A stretch of 51,330 nt of DNA from contig NZ_JAICBZ010000020.1 in assembly GCF_020179405.1 (NCBI RefSeq), forward strand, positions 1 to 51,330, read 5' to 3'. This document shows, piece by piece, positions 44,486-51,330 of this stretch. Under the pieces are notes generated by a model that saw only the letters and a program-made list of their open reading frames with translations, did not search any database and was not told the origin of the DNA. Within the stretch, counting starts at the first letter, position 1; the number at the start of each line of letters is the position of its first letter. This DNA is from Xinfangfangia pollutisoli (GTDB lineage: Bacteria; Pseudomonadota; Alphaproteobacteria; Rhodobacterales; Rhodobacteraceae). The translations under genes were made by a program, and so were the position numbers.

Positions 44486-47400
44486 ATGCCCGAATTCAAG
44501 AAGATCCTGGTCGCAAACCGGGGCGAGATCGCCATCCGCGTGATGCGCGCCGCCAATGAAATGGGCAAGAAGACGGTCGCCGTCTACGCCGAGGAAGACA
44601 AGCTGTCGCTGCACAGATTCAAGGCGGACGAAGCCTATCTGATCGGCACCGGCCTGTCGCCGGTGGGCGCCTATCTGTCGATCCCGGAAATCATCCGCGT
44701 GGCCAAGATGGCCGGCGCCGATGCGATCCATCCGGGCTACGGGCTGCTGTCGGAAAACCCCGATTTCGTCGAAGCCTGCGACAATGCCGGCATCACCTTC
44801 ATCGGCCCCCGGGCCGAGACGATGCGCGCTTTGGGCGACAAGGCCAGCGCGCGCAAGGTCGCCATCGCCGCGGGCGTGCCGGTCATTCCGGCGACCGAAG
44901 TGCTGGGCGAGGATTTCGCCGCGATCAAGGCCGAAGCCGCCACGATCGGCTATCCCTTGATGCTGAAAGCCTCATGGGGTGGCGGCGGGCGCGGGATGCG
45001 GCCGATCCTGTCCGAAGACGAGTTGGAGGCCAAGGTCCGCGAAGGCCGGCGCGAGGCCGAGGCCGCCTTCGGCAATGGCGAGGGCTATCTGGAAAAGATG
45101 ATCCAGCGCGCCCGCCATGTGGAAGTGCAGATCCTGGGCGACCGGCAGGGCAATGTCTGGCACCTGTGGGAACGCGACTGCACGGTGCAGCGTAGGAACC
45201 AGAAGGTCGTCGAACGCGCCCCCGCGCCTTATCTGACGCAGGAACAGCGCGAAGACGTCTGCGCCATGGCCAAGCGCATCTGCCAGCACGTCAATTACGA
45301 ATGCGCCGGCACCGTCGAATTCCTGATGGATATGGACGAGGGCAAGTTCTACTTCATCGAGGTGAACCCCCGGGTGCAGGTCGAACATACCGTCACCGAG
45401 GAGGTGACCGGGATCGACATCGTCCAGGCCCAGATCCTGATCGAGGAAGGCAAGACCCTGCCCGAGGCGACCGGCGTTGCCAGCCAGGACGAGGTGAAGC
45501 TGAACGGTCACGCCCTGCAATGCCGTGTGACGACCGAAGACCCGCTGAACAACTTCATCCCCGATTACGGCCGCCTGACCGCCTATCGCTCTGCCACCGG
45601 CAATGGCATTCGCCTCGATGGCGGCACGGCCTATGCGGGGGGCGTGATCACCCGCTATTACGATTCGCTTCTGGTCAAGGTCACGGCCCATGCCCAGACC
45701 CCGGAAAAGGCGATCAGCCGGATGGACCGCGCCCTGCGCGAGTTTCGCATCCGCGGCTTGGCCACGAATATCGAATTCGTCATCAACCTGCTGAAACACC
45801 CCACTTTCCTGGATTACAGCTACACGACGAAGTTCATCGACACGACGCCCGAGCTGTTCCATTTCAAGAAGCGGCGCGACCGGGCGACCAAGATCCTGAC
45901 CTATATCGCCGATATCACGGTGAACGGGCATCCCGAGACCACGGGCCGGGTGAAGCCTCCGGCCGAGGTGAAGCCGCCCAAAGTGCCGAAGCCGCGGGCC
46001 GAGCCGGCGATGGGCACGCGCAACCTGCTGGAACAGCACGGGCCGCAGGCGGTTGCCGACTGGATGAAGGCGCAGAAGAAGCTTCTGGTCACCGACACCA
46101 CGATGCGCGACGGCCATCAATCGCTTTTGGCCACGCGCATGCGCTCGATCGACATGATCCAGGTGGCACCCGCCTATGCGGCCAACCTGCCGCAGCTGTT
46201 CAGCGTCGAATGCTGGGGCGGCGCCACCTTCGACGTGGCCTATCGCTTCTTGCAGGAATGCCCCTGGCAGCGCCTGCGCGATCTGCGCGCCGCCATGCCC
46301 AACCTGATGACCCAGATGCTGCTGCGCGGGGCGAATGGTGTGGGCTACACCAATTACCCCGACAATGTGGTGCAGGCCTTCGTCAAACAGGCCGCCCAGA
46401 CCGGGGTCGACGTGTTCCGCGTGTTCGACAGCCTGAACTGGGTTGAAAACATGCGCGTCGCCATGGATGCGGTGCTGGAGACGGGCAAGGTTCTGGAAGG
46501 CACGGTCTGCTATACCGGCGATCTGCTGGATCCGGCCCGGTCGAAATACGACCTGCAATATTACGTCGCCCGCGCGCAAGAGCTGAAGGCGGCCGGCAGC
46601 CATATCCTGGGGCTGAAGGACATGGCGGGCCTGCTGAAACCCGCCGCCGCCCGCCAGCTGATCCGCACGCTGAAGCAGGAAGTCGGCCTGCCGATCCATT
46701 TCCACACCCATGACACTTCGGGCGCCGCCGCGGCCACGGTTCTGGCCGCCTGCGATGCGGGCGTGGATGCGGTCGATGCCGCGATGGATGCCTTCTCGGG
46801 CGGCACTTCGCAGGCCTGCCTCGGCTCCATCGTCGAGTCGCTTCGCCATACCGAACGCGACACCGGGCTGGACATGGCCGCGATCCGCGAAATCTCGGGC
46901 TATTGGGAACATGTCCGCGCGCAATATGCCGCCTTCGAAAGCGGGCTGCAGGCGCCGGCCTCGGAAGTCTACCTGCACGAAATGCCCGGCGGCCAGTTCA
47001 CCAATCTGAAGGCCCAGGCCCGCAGCCTGGGGCTGGAGGACCGCTGGCAGGAAGTGGCGCAGACCTATGCCGATGTGAACCAGATGTTCGGCGATATTGT
47101 GAAGGTCACACCCTCGTCCAAGGTGGTGGGCGACATGGCGCTGATGATGGTGGCGCAGGGGCTGACCCGGGCCCAGGTCGAGGATCCCAAGACCGATGTG
47201 GCCTTCCCGGATTCGGTCGTCGACATGATGAAGGGCAATCTCGGCCAACCGCATGGCGGCTGGCCCAAGGGGATCCAGGCCAAGGTGCTGAAGGGCGAGA
47301 CGCCCTTCACCGACCGCCCCGGCCTGCTGGCTGCCCCCGTCGACATCGAAGCCACGCGCAAGAAACTGTCGGACGAGTTGAACGGCTTCAAGGTCGATGA

Positions 47401-47926
47401 CGAGGATCTGAACGGATATCTGATGTATCCCAAGGTCTTCCTCGACTACATGGGACGCCACCGCCAATATGGCCCGGTGCGCGTGCTGCCGACCCGCACC
47501 TTCTTCTACGGGATGGAGCCGGGCGAAGAGATCACCGCCGAGATCGACCCCGGCAAGACGCTGGAAGTGCGGCTGCAGGCGGTGGGCGAGACGACGGAAG
47601 ACGGCGAGGTGAAGGTCTTCTTCGAGCTGAACGGCCAGCCCCGGGTGATCCGGGTCGCAAACCGCGCGGTGAAGGCCAAGACGGCGGCCCGGCCCAAGGC
47701 GGCCGAGGGCAACCCGCTGCATGTGGGCGCGCCGATGCCGGGGGCTGTGGCCAGTGTCACGGTCAAGCCCGGTCAGAAGGTGCGGGCGGGCGATCTGCTG
47801 CTGACCATCGAGGCGATGAAGATGGAAACCGGGCTGCATGCCGACCGCGACGCCACCGTCAAGGCCGTGCATGTGACCCCCGGCACCCAGATCGAAGCCA
47901 AGGACCTGCTGGTCGAGCTGGAGTGA
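44486..47926 (+). CDS. pyc: Pyruvate carboxylase
   Basis: A 1146-residue multidomain biotin enzyme making oxaloacetate from pyruvate, bicarbonate and ATP. Order: biotin carboxylase (about 1-450; FKKILVANRGEIAIRVMRA, KASWGGGGRGMRPI, IEVNPRVQVEHTVTE), carboxyltransferase (about 530-800; TDTTMRDGHQSLLATRMR with metal-binding aspartate, LKDMAGLLKP, HFHTHDTSG), tetramerisation region, and a C-terminal biotin carrier with EAMKMET (biotinyl K1112). Length matches alpha4-type pyruvate carboxylases. ATG at 44486 follows CGAGGGGACC. Upstream boxes resemble those of pccB. Confidence 0.97.
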   Translation: MPEFKKILVANRGEIAIRVMRAANEMGKKTVAVYAEEDKLSLHRFKADEAYLIGTGLSPVGAYLSIPEIIRVAKMAGADAIHPGYGLLSENPDFVEACDNAGITFIGPRAETMRALGDKASARKVAIAAGVPVIPATEVLGEDFAAIKAEAATIGYPLMLKASWGGGGRGMRPILSEDELEAKVREGRREAEAAFGNGEGYLEKMIQRARHVEVQILGDRQGNVWHLWERDCTVQRRNQKVVERAPAPYLTQEQREDVCAMAKRICQHVNYECAGTVEFLMDMDEGKFYFIEVNPRVQVEHTVTEEVTGIDIVQAQILIEEGKTLPEATGVASQDEVKLNGHALQCRVTTEDPLNNFIPDYGRLTAYRSATGNGIRLDGGTAYAGGVITRYYDSLLVKVTAHAQTPEKAISRMDRALREFRIRGLATNIEFVINLLKHPTFLDYSYTTKFIDTTPELFHFKKRRDRATKILTYIADITVNGHPETTGRVKPPAEVKPPKVPKPRAEPAMGTRNLLEQHGPQAVADWMKAQKKLLVTDTTMRDGHQSLLATRMRSIDMIQVAPAYAANLPQLFSVECWGGATFDVAYRFLQECPWQRLRDLRAAMPNLMTQMLLRGANGVGYTNYPDNVVQAFVKQAAQTGVDVFRVFDSLNWVENMRVAMDAVLETGKVLEGTVCYTGDLLDPARSKYDLQYYVARAQELKAAGSHILGLKDMAGLLKPAAARQLIRTLKQEVGLPIHFHTHDTSGAAAATVLAACDAGVDAVDAAMDAFSGGTSQACLGSIVESLRHTERDTGLDMAAIREISGYWEHVRAQYAAFESGLQAPASEVYLHEMPGGQFTNLKAQARSLGLEDRWQEVAQTYADVNQMFGDIVKVTPSSKVVGDMALMMVAQGLTRAQVEDPKTDVAFPDSVVDMMKGNLGQPHGGWPKGIQAKVLKGETPFTDRPGLLAAPVDIEATRKKLSDELNGFKVDDEDLNGYLMYPKVFLDYMGRHRQYGPVRVLPTRTFFYGMEPGEEITAEIDPGKTLEVRLQAVGETTEDGEVKVFFELNGQPRVIRVANRAVKAKTAARPKAAEGNPLHVGAPMPGAVASVTVKPGQKVRAGDLLLTIEAMKMETGLHADRDATVKAVHVTPGTQIEAKDLLVELE

Positions 47927-47928
47927 GC

Positions 47929-47949
47929 CGATTTTTCGCCGAAAAATCG
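47929..47949. terminator. CGATTTTTCG palindrome at pyc 3' end
   Basis: 10-bp arms (CGATTTTTCG / CGAAAAATCG) around one C, three bases past the stop. Confidence 0.6.
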
Positions 47950-47998
47950 CGCCTCCCCCGGGGGCGCGGTAAAAATTCCGGCGGTTGTCGTTTTCCCC

Positions 47999-48026
47999 TT
48001 GCGCCCCGGCCCGCGCTTTACTAGAT
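47999..48026 (+). promoter_or_regulatory. Candidate promoter of first tRNA-Gly
   Basis: TTGCGC at 47999-48004 and CTAGAT at 48021-48026, spacer 16; start near 48033. Confidence 0.4.
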
Positions 48027-48045
48027 CACCGCCTGTCCAACCGGT

Positions 48046-48120
48046 GCGGGCGTAGCTCAGGGGTAGAGCATAACCTTGCCAAGGTTAGGGTCGTGAGTTC
48101 GAATCTCATCGCCCGCTCCA
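48046..48120 (+). tRNA. tRNA-Gly (anticodon GCC), copy 1
   Basis: 75 nt including an encoded CCA. The acceptor stem GCGGGCG / CGCCCGC, D arm GCTCAGGGGTAGAGC, anticodon loop TTGCCAA with GCC, and T arm with GTTCGAATC fold normally. Reads GGC/GGT glycine codons. Confidence 0.97.
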
Positions 48121-48135
48121 GTCGGACCTGCCAGA

Positions 48136-48157
48136 GGGCGCCCAAGGGGCGCCCTTT
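48136..48157 (+). terminator. Terminator between tRNA-Gly copies
   Basis: GGGCGCC (48136-48142) and GGCGCCC (48148-48154) followed by TTTCT. Confidence 0.75.
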
Positions 48158-48208
48158 CTGCTTTTCGCACCTCGCCCCATCTTGTTGATTTTCCTTCAAT
48201 ATCGGCTC

Positions 48209-48237
48209 TTGCATCCCCCTGCGCGCCGCGATATCTA
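48209..48237 (+). promoter_or_regulatory. Candidate promoter of second tRNA-Gly
   Basis: TTGCAT at 48209-48214 and TATCTA at 48232-48237, spacer 17; start just before the tRNA at 48252. Confidence 0.5.
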
Positions 48238-48251
48238 CTGCGCCACGGAGT

Positions 48252-48326
48252 GCGGGCGTAGCTCAGGGGTAGAGCATAACCTTGCCAAGGTTAGGGTCGT
48301 GAGTTCGAATCTCATCGCCCGCTCCA
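48252..48326 (+). tRNA. tRNA-Gly (anticodon GCC), copy 2
   Basis: 75 nt, identical to copy 1 in sequence, with encoded CCA. Flanks differ and it has its own promoter, with a terminator between the copies, so the two are separate transcription units. Confidence 0.97.
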
Positions 48327-48468
48327 GACAAAGCGGTGACAGGCCGAGGCCGGGATCACCGCGAAGATTTCCTTGAAAATCAAGCCGAACCACGGGCGCA
48401 AATGCGCCTTGCCGCCGGTTCGGGTCTGCGCCTTGGGGCGCAAGGCCGCGCCCGGGCGGGCGGCGGCA

Positions 48469-48489
48469 GATCGGGGGCGCCCCCCGATC
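48469..48489. terminator. Palindrome at OmpA-domain gene 3' end
   Basis: GATCGGGGG and CCCCCGATC arms around CGC, two bases past the stop of the minus-strand gene at 48492. Confidence 0.55.
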
Positions 48490-48491
48490 GC

Positions 48492-49292
48492 TCAGCTCAT
48501 CGCCTGGAATTCCACGCGGCGGTTTTCGCGGCCCTGGGGATCGTCCTTGTCATACAGGAACCGCTCGCCCAGACCCATGGCCTGCAGCCGGTCGGGCGCG
48601 ATGCCGCAGTCTTCCAGCTTGCGCTTCACCTCTTCGGCCCGCAGCAGCGACAGCCGTTCGTTATAGGCGTCCGAGCCGGCGGAATCGGTATGGCCCATGA
48701 TGCGGAACAGCTTGATGTCGCTGGCCTCGATCACCCGGCACATCTGCGCGATCACCTGCATCTGGTCGGCTTTGATCAGGGCGGAATCGTAGTCGAAGCT
48801 GATGCGCACATTCACCTGCAGATCTTCGGGCAGAAGCCCGACCTGGCCGGGGTCGATGGGCGACTCCGCATTGGCGGCCAGGATCACATCCGGCCCGTCG
48901 CCGGCCTTGGCCGGATCGGCCTCAGTTCCCGCGACGACGACACCGCCCGCGTCATCGGTCGAGGGCGTGTCCAGCACCGGCCCGTCACTGGCGACGACCG
49001 GCCCGGTTTCGCCCGTGCCCGTTCCGGTGCCCGTGCCTGCCCCCGCATCGGTGCCGCCCGCATCGGCGACCTCGGCCGACTTGCCCTTCAGCGCGCCCGA
49101 GGGGTCCAGGTCTTCGATGGTCACGATGGTCAGACCGCGGGTCTTGCCCTTGCCGGTCTTCACCGCCGTATAGGCGTCGCGCTGGATCAGGAAACGTTCG
49201 AGGATTTCTTCGTCTGTCAGAGACTCGGCCCACGCGACCTGAACAGTCGCGACCAGGCCTACCACCGCAGCGGAAAGCAGAAGATGACGCAT
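48492..49292 (-). CDS. Secreted OmpA-domain protein
   Basis: A 266-residue protein with signal peptide (RHLLLSAAVVGLVATVQVAWA). A low-complexity linker follows (GAGTGTGTGTGETG and alanine/aspartate-rich stretch, about 75-150), then the C-terminal OmpA-like peptidoglycan-binding domain: VRISFDYDSALIKADQMQVIAQM, FRIMGHTDSAGSDAYNERLSLLRAEEVKRKL and GLGERFLYDKDDPQGRENRRVEF. It lacks the N-terminal beta-barrel, so it is a periplasmic wall-binding protein. Its place next to PP2C and M15 genes may link it to envelope work. Confidence 0.88.
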   Translation of the reverse strand: MRHLLLSAAVVGLVATVQVAWAESLTDEEILERFLIQRDAYTAVKTGKGKTRGLTIVTIEDLDPSGALKGKSAEVADAGGTDAGAGTGTGTGTGETGPVVASDGPVLDTPSTDDAGGVVVAGTEADPAKAGDGPDVILAANAESPIDPGQVGLLPEDLQVNVRISFDYDSALIKADQMQVIAQMCRVIEASDIKLFRIMGHTDSAGSDAYNERLSLLRAEEVKRKLEDCGIAPDRLQAMGLGERFLYDKDDPQGRENRRVEFQAMS

Positions 49293-49328
49293 GACTTTGG
49301 TCCAAAATTTGTTGTTAAACGCCTTGTG

Positions 49329-49357
49329 ATCCTATGCTAGCCTGACCCTGTTTTCAA
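49329..49357 (-). promoter_or_regulatory. Candidate promoter of OmpA-domain gene
   Basis: Minus-strand TTGAAA (49357-49352) and TAGGAT (49334-49329), spacer 17; leader ~30 nt. Confidence 0.5.
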
Positions 49358-49462
49358 TCACAGCCATTGCCCCGGGCCATTTGCCATGGATCACGTTTTC
49401 CTTACGCCCCGGCCGCGGCCGGGCCTGCGCCGGGCGCCCTGCTCTGACAGGCCGGCGCCGCG

Positions 49463-50221
49463 ATGATCCAGCCCGTCACCATCCTGCCCCGGCCCGGCGC
49501 CGGGCCCCTGCCCCTTCCGAAAGGCGCAGGGTTGACGCATCGGGGCCGGGTGCGGGCCCAGAACGAGGACGCGATCCTCGCCGATCCCTCGGGCATTCTG
49601 TGGGCGGTGGCCGACGGGATGGGCGGGCATGAAGGGGGGGCCGACGCGGCCGACATCACCATCGACGCCCTGGCCGCGATTGCCGATGGCACCGATCCGC
49701 CCGAGGCGCTGGAAGACGCGATCGAGCGGGCGAACACCACCGTGCGCATCGCCGCCCGCGAAAGGGGCGCCCGCGTCATGGGTGCCACGGTCTGCGCGCT
49801 GTTCATCGACCAGGGCGTCGCGCATGTGGCCTGGGCGGGCGACAGCCGCGCCTATCTGCTGCGCGGGCACAGGCTGCGCATGCTCAGCCATGACCACACC
49901 GTGGTGCAGGGCATGGTCGACCGGGGCGAGTTGGCCGCGGCGGATGCCGAAAGCCACCCCGAGGCCAGCGTGATCACCCGCGCCGTCGGCGCAGCACCCG
50001 AGATCGAGGTCGATCATGCCGCCGTGCCGCTGATGATCGGCGACCGGCTGATGCTGTGCTCCGACGGGCTGCCGCGCTGCGTCTACGAGACGGTGATCGA
50101 GACGATCCTGGCGCAGGGCGGCGATGCGCTGGATGCCTGCACCGCGCTGATCCGCCGCGCGCTGGATGAAGGCGCGCCCGACAATGTCTCGGTCATCGTG
50201 GTCGATCTGGTGGCGGGCTAG
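49463..50221 (+). CDS. PP2C-type serine/threonine protein phosphatase
   Basis: A 252-residue PPM/PP2C phosphatase: THRGRVRAQNEDAIL (first metal residues), VADGMGGHEGG (51-59, metal-binding D and G), VAWAGDSRAYLLRGHRL, SHDHTVVQGMV, ITRAVGAAPEIEVD, CSDGLPR and PDNVSVIVVDL. It dephosphorylates Ser/Thr proteins in the cytoplasm with Mn/Mg. In type VI secretion loci this role is played by PppA opposite the kinase PpkA; the downstream genes support that reading, but no kinase is in view. Its ATG overlaps the end of a 26-codon open frame. Confidence 0.9.
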   Translation: MIQPVTILPRPGAGPLPLPKGAGLTHRGRVRAQNEDAILADPSGILWAVADGMGGHEGGADAADITIDALAAIADGTDPPEALEDAIERANTTVRIAARERGARVMGATVCALFIDQGVAHVAWAGDSRAYLLRGHRLRMLSHDHTVVQGMVDRGELAAADAESHPEASVITRAVGAAPEIEVDHAAVPLMIGDRLMLCSDGLPRCVYETVIETILAQGGDALDACTALIRRALDEGAPDNVSVIVVDLVAG

Positions 50222-50224
50222 GCA

Positions 50225-51136
50225 ATGGCACGCGGCACGCTGATCGGGCCCGTCATCGTCGCCATCGGCACGGTCGTGGCCGCCATCGCCTTTGCCGTGG
50301 TGACCGTGCTGATCGACACGGCCGACAGCGCCGCCGAATTGCGGCTGCAGCGGCTGGAAGACCGGGCGAAAGCGCTGGAAACCGCCCTGGCCGAGGAAAC
50401 CGCCCGCGCCGAGGGCCAGGCCCAGGATCTGCAGCGCCTGCGCGAGGATCTGAGCCTGCTGGCCAATCGCGCCCCCGCCCTTCCCTCGCCCGAGCCGCCG
50501 CCTGGCGGCACCGATGCCGGCGGCGCCGAGGCTCTGACGCCGGTTGATCCCTCGGCCCTGCTGCCCGACGAGGATTTCGAAAACCCCGCGACCGAAGACC
50601 TGACCGAGCAGATGAAGCTGGCCAAGACCCGCTTCAACAAGGACATCACCCAGCCGCGCAACCGCACCATGCTGGAGTTGCTGGGAAATCCGCGCGACAG
50701 CTATTCGCAGGACTGCCAGGGCATGACCAATGCCCAACTGAAGGCGCTGCTGGAACAGCGAAGCGTCGGCCCGATCACCGTGACCATGCTGAAGCCTGCG
50801 CTGGACAGTCTGCAGCGGGTGCTGGACCGGCTTAAGGCAAGCGATCCCGACATTTATGCCAAGGTCGGCACCGCGGGCGCGCTGTGCGTGCGCAACATCC
50901 GCGGCTCGACCACCTCGATTTCCAACCATTCCTGGGGCACGGCGATCGACCTGACGCTGGAGGGTCAGCTTGACGGTTTCGCCGATGGCGGCACCCAGTT
51001 CGGCCTGCTGATCCTGGCCGAATATTTCAACGATGAAGGCTGGTTCTGGGGCGCGGCCTATAACCGCGAGGATTCGATGCATTTCGAGGTGGGCGAGGAA
51101 ACCCTGCGCGCCTGGAAGGCGGAAGGACGGCTTTAG
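50225..51136 (+). CDS. M15-type (D-Ala-D-Ala carboxypeptidase-like) peptidase, membrane-anchored
   Basis: A 303-residue protein. An N-terminal membrane helix (LIGPVIVAIGTVVAAIAFAVVTVLI) is followed by a coiled coil (AELRLQRLEDRAKALETALAEETARAEGQAQDLQRLREDL) and a proline-rich linker. The catalytic domain near the C-terminus has SNHSWGTAIDLTL, zinc ligands H235 and D242 in the HxxxxxxD pattern, and DSMHFEV with H286. This is the M15 zinc peptidase arrangement, so it probably cuts peptidoglycan stem peptides in the periplasm. It starts four bases after the PP2C stop and overlaps the next start by one base: an operon. Confidence 0.82.
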   Translation: MARGTLIGPVIVAIGTVVAAIAFAVVTVLIDTADSAAELRLQRLEDRAKALETALAEETARAEGQAQDLQRLREDLSLLANRAPALPSPEPPPGGTDAGGAEALTPVDPSALLPDEDFENPATEDLTEQMKLAKTRFNKDITQPRNRTMLELLGNPRDSYSQDCQGMTNAQLKALLEQRSVGPITVTMLKPALDSLQRVLDRLKASDPDIYAKVGTAGALCVRNIRGSTTSISNHSWGTAIDLTLEGQLDGFADGGTQFGLLILAEYFNDEGWFWGAAYNREDSMHFEVGEETLRAWKAEGRL

Positions 51137-51330
51137 TGGCGGCGCCGGTCTCGGATGCGGCGCTGATCGCCCGCCTGGCCGAGCCGGTCCTGGCCTATGC
51201 CGACCGTCTGGCCACGGTTCAGGGCGAGAGGCAGGCCGATCTGCTGCGCCATGCCGCCAATCTGCTGGAACGGTTCGAATTCGGGCTGCAGCGCGCGGGC
51301 GTCCCGGCCGCGGCGGTGCCGCCGGCGCGG
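51136..51330 (+). CDS. Probable DotU/TssL-type secretion protein, N-terminal part (3' end outside window)
   Basis: The frame starts with GTG at 51136, sharing one base with the previous stop, and is open to the window end (65 codons): AAPVSDAALIARLAEPVLAYADRL, then DLLRHAANLLERFEFGLQRAGVPAAAVPPAR. The F-E-x-x-x-x-x-A-G-V-x-x-x-x-V-x-x-A-R pattern is that of DotU/TssL N-terminal cytoplasmic domains, where it is followed by Y-A/V-L-C. With a PP2C gene upstream this suggests a type VI secretion locus extending to the right. Only 65 residues are visible, so the call is tentative. Confidence 0.5.
   Translation, partial: MAAPVSDAALIARLAEPVLAYADRLATVQGERQADLLRHAANLLERFEFGLQRAGVPAAAVPPAR

Noticed and set aside
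44972-47872. 966-codon minus-strand open frame
   Set aside because: Fully antisense to pyruvate carboxylase, with low-complexity composition; shadow of the pyc reading frame.

Overview
The window is a GC-rich chromosomal segment from an alphaproteobacterium of the Rhodobacteraceae (Rhodobacter/Paracoccus-like). Grounds: the gene content and order (pccB...pccA...methylmalonyl-CoA mutase; mraZ-rsmH-ftsL-ftsI-murE-murF-mraY...murD...ftsW-murG-murC-DUF2484), family-restricted proteins (DUF2484, DUF2161, DUF4174, DUF6497-like), and a DUF1127 gene followed by CCUCCUCCC-loop small RNAs. This is inferred from protein motifs and synteny; no database search was run.

Layout. 1-2.8 kb: 3' end of an ATP-dependent DNA ligase, a 67-residue conserved protein, and an M3 oligoendopeptidase. 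3-11.6 kb: propionyl-CoA assimilation (pccB, pccA, methylmalonyl-CoA mutase), with small secreted or lipoprotein genes between the carboxylase subunits. 11.6-16.8 kb, minus strand: a secreted protein, an EEP nuclease/phosphatase, a TerB-DnaJ co-chaperone, a GNAT acetyltransferase, a VOC protein and a Ppx/GppA phosphatase. 16.9-34 kb, minus strand: a division/cell-wall (dcw) cluster from mraZ to murC and DUF2484. It is interrupted by L-lactate dehydrogenase, a methyltransferase, a YjhX-family gene, a DedA-like protein and DUF2161, and it ends before murB/ddl/ftsQ/ftsA/ftsZ. 34-36 kb: a ~950-bp mraZ upstream region carrying several clusters of 10-bp-phased GGGA repeats (candidate MraZ operators), then the Mrp Fe-S carrier. 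36.3-37.3 kb: a DUF1127 (CcaF1-like) gene followed by a seven-unit, fourteen-hairpin CcsR/'cuckoo' sRNA array. 37.4-44.2 kb: benE, uvrD, map, and a divergent MarR/MFS efflux pair. 44.5-47.9 kb: pyruvate carboxylase. 48-51.3 kb: two identical tRNA-Gly(GCC) genes, an OmpA-domain protein, a PP2C phosphatase, an M15 peptidase and the start of a probable DotU/TssL gene, which looks like the edge of a type VI secretion locus.

How the parts fit. PccAB and the mutase convert propionyl-CoA to succinyl-CoA, and pyruvate carboxylase refills oxaloacetate. pccB and pyc both carry TTTGCAAA-type boxes upstream of a candidate promoter, suggesting one ScfR/PccR-type acyl-CoA regulator. The dcw genes make the lipid-linked peptidoglycan precursor and the septal synthase. 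The DUF1127/sRNA array is the most striking structure: the fourteen loops are invariant and mimic the anti-Shine-Dalgarno sequence, while the stems vary with compensatory changes. A second recurring theme is a family of short, perfect palindromes (often centred on TTCGAA or TTCG-N-CGAA) lying singly or in twos and threes in gene gaps, mostly between convergent genes.
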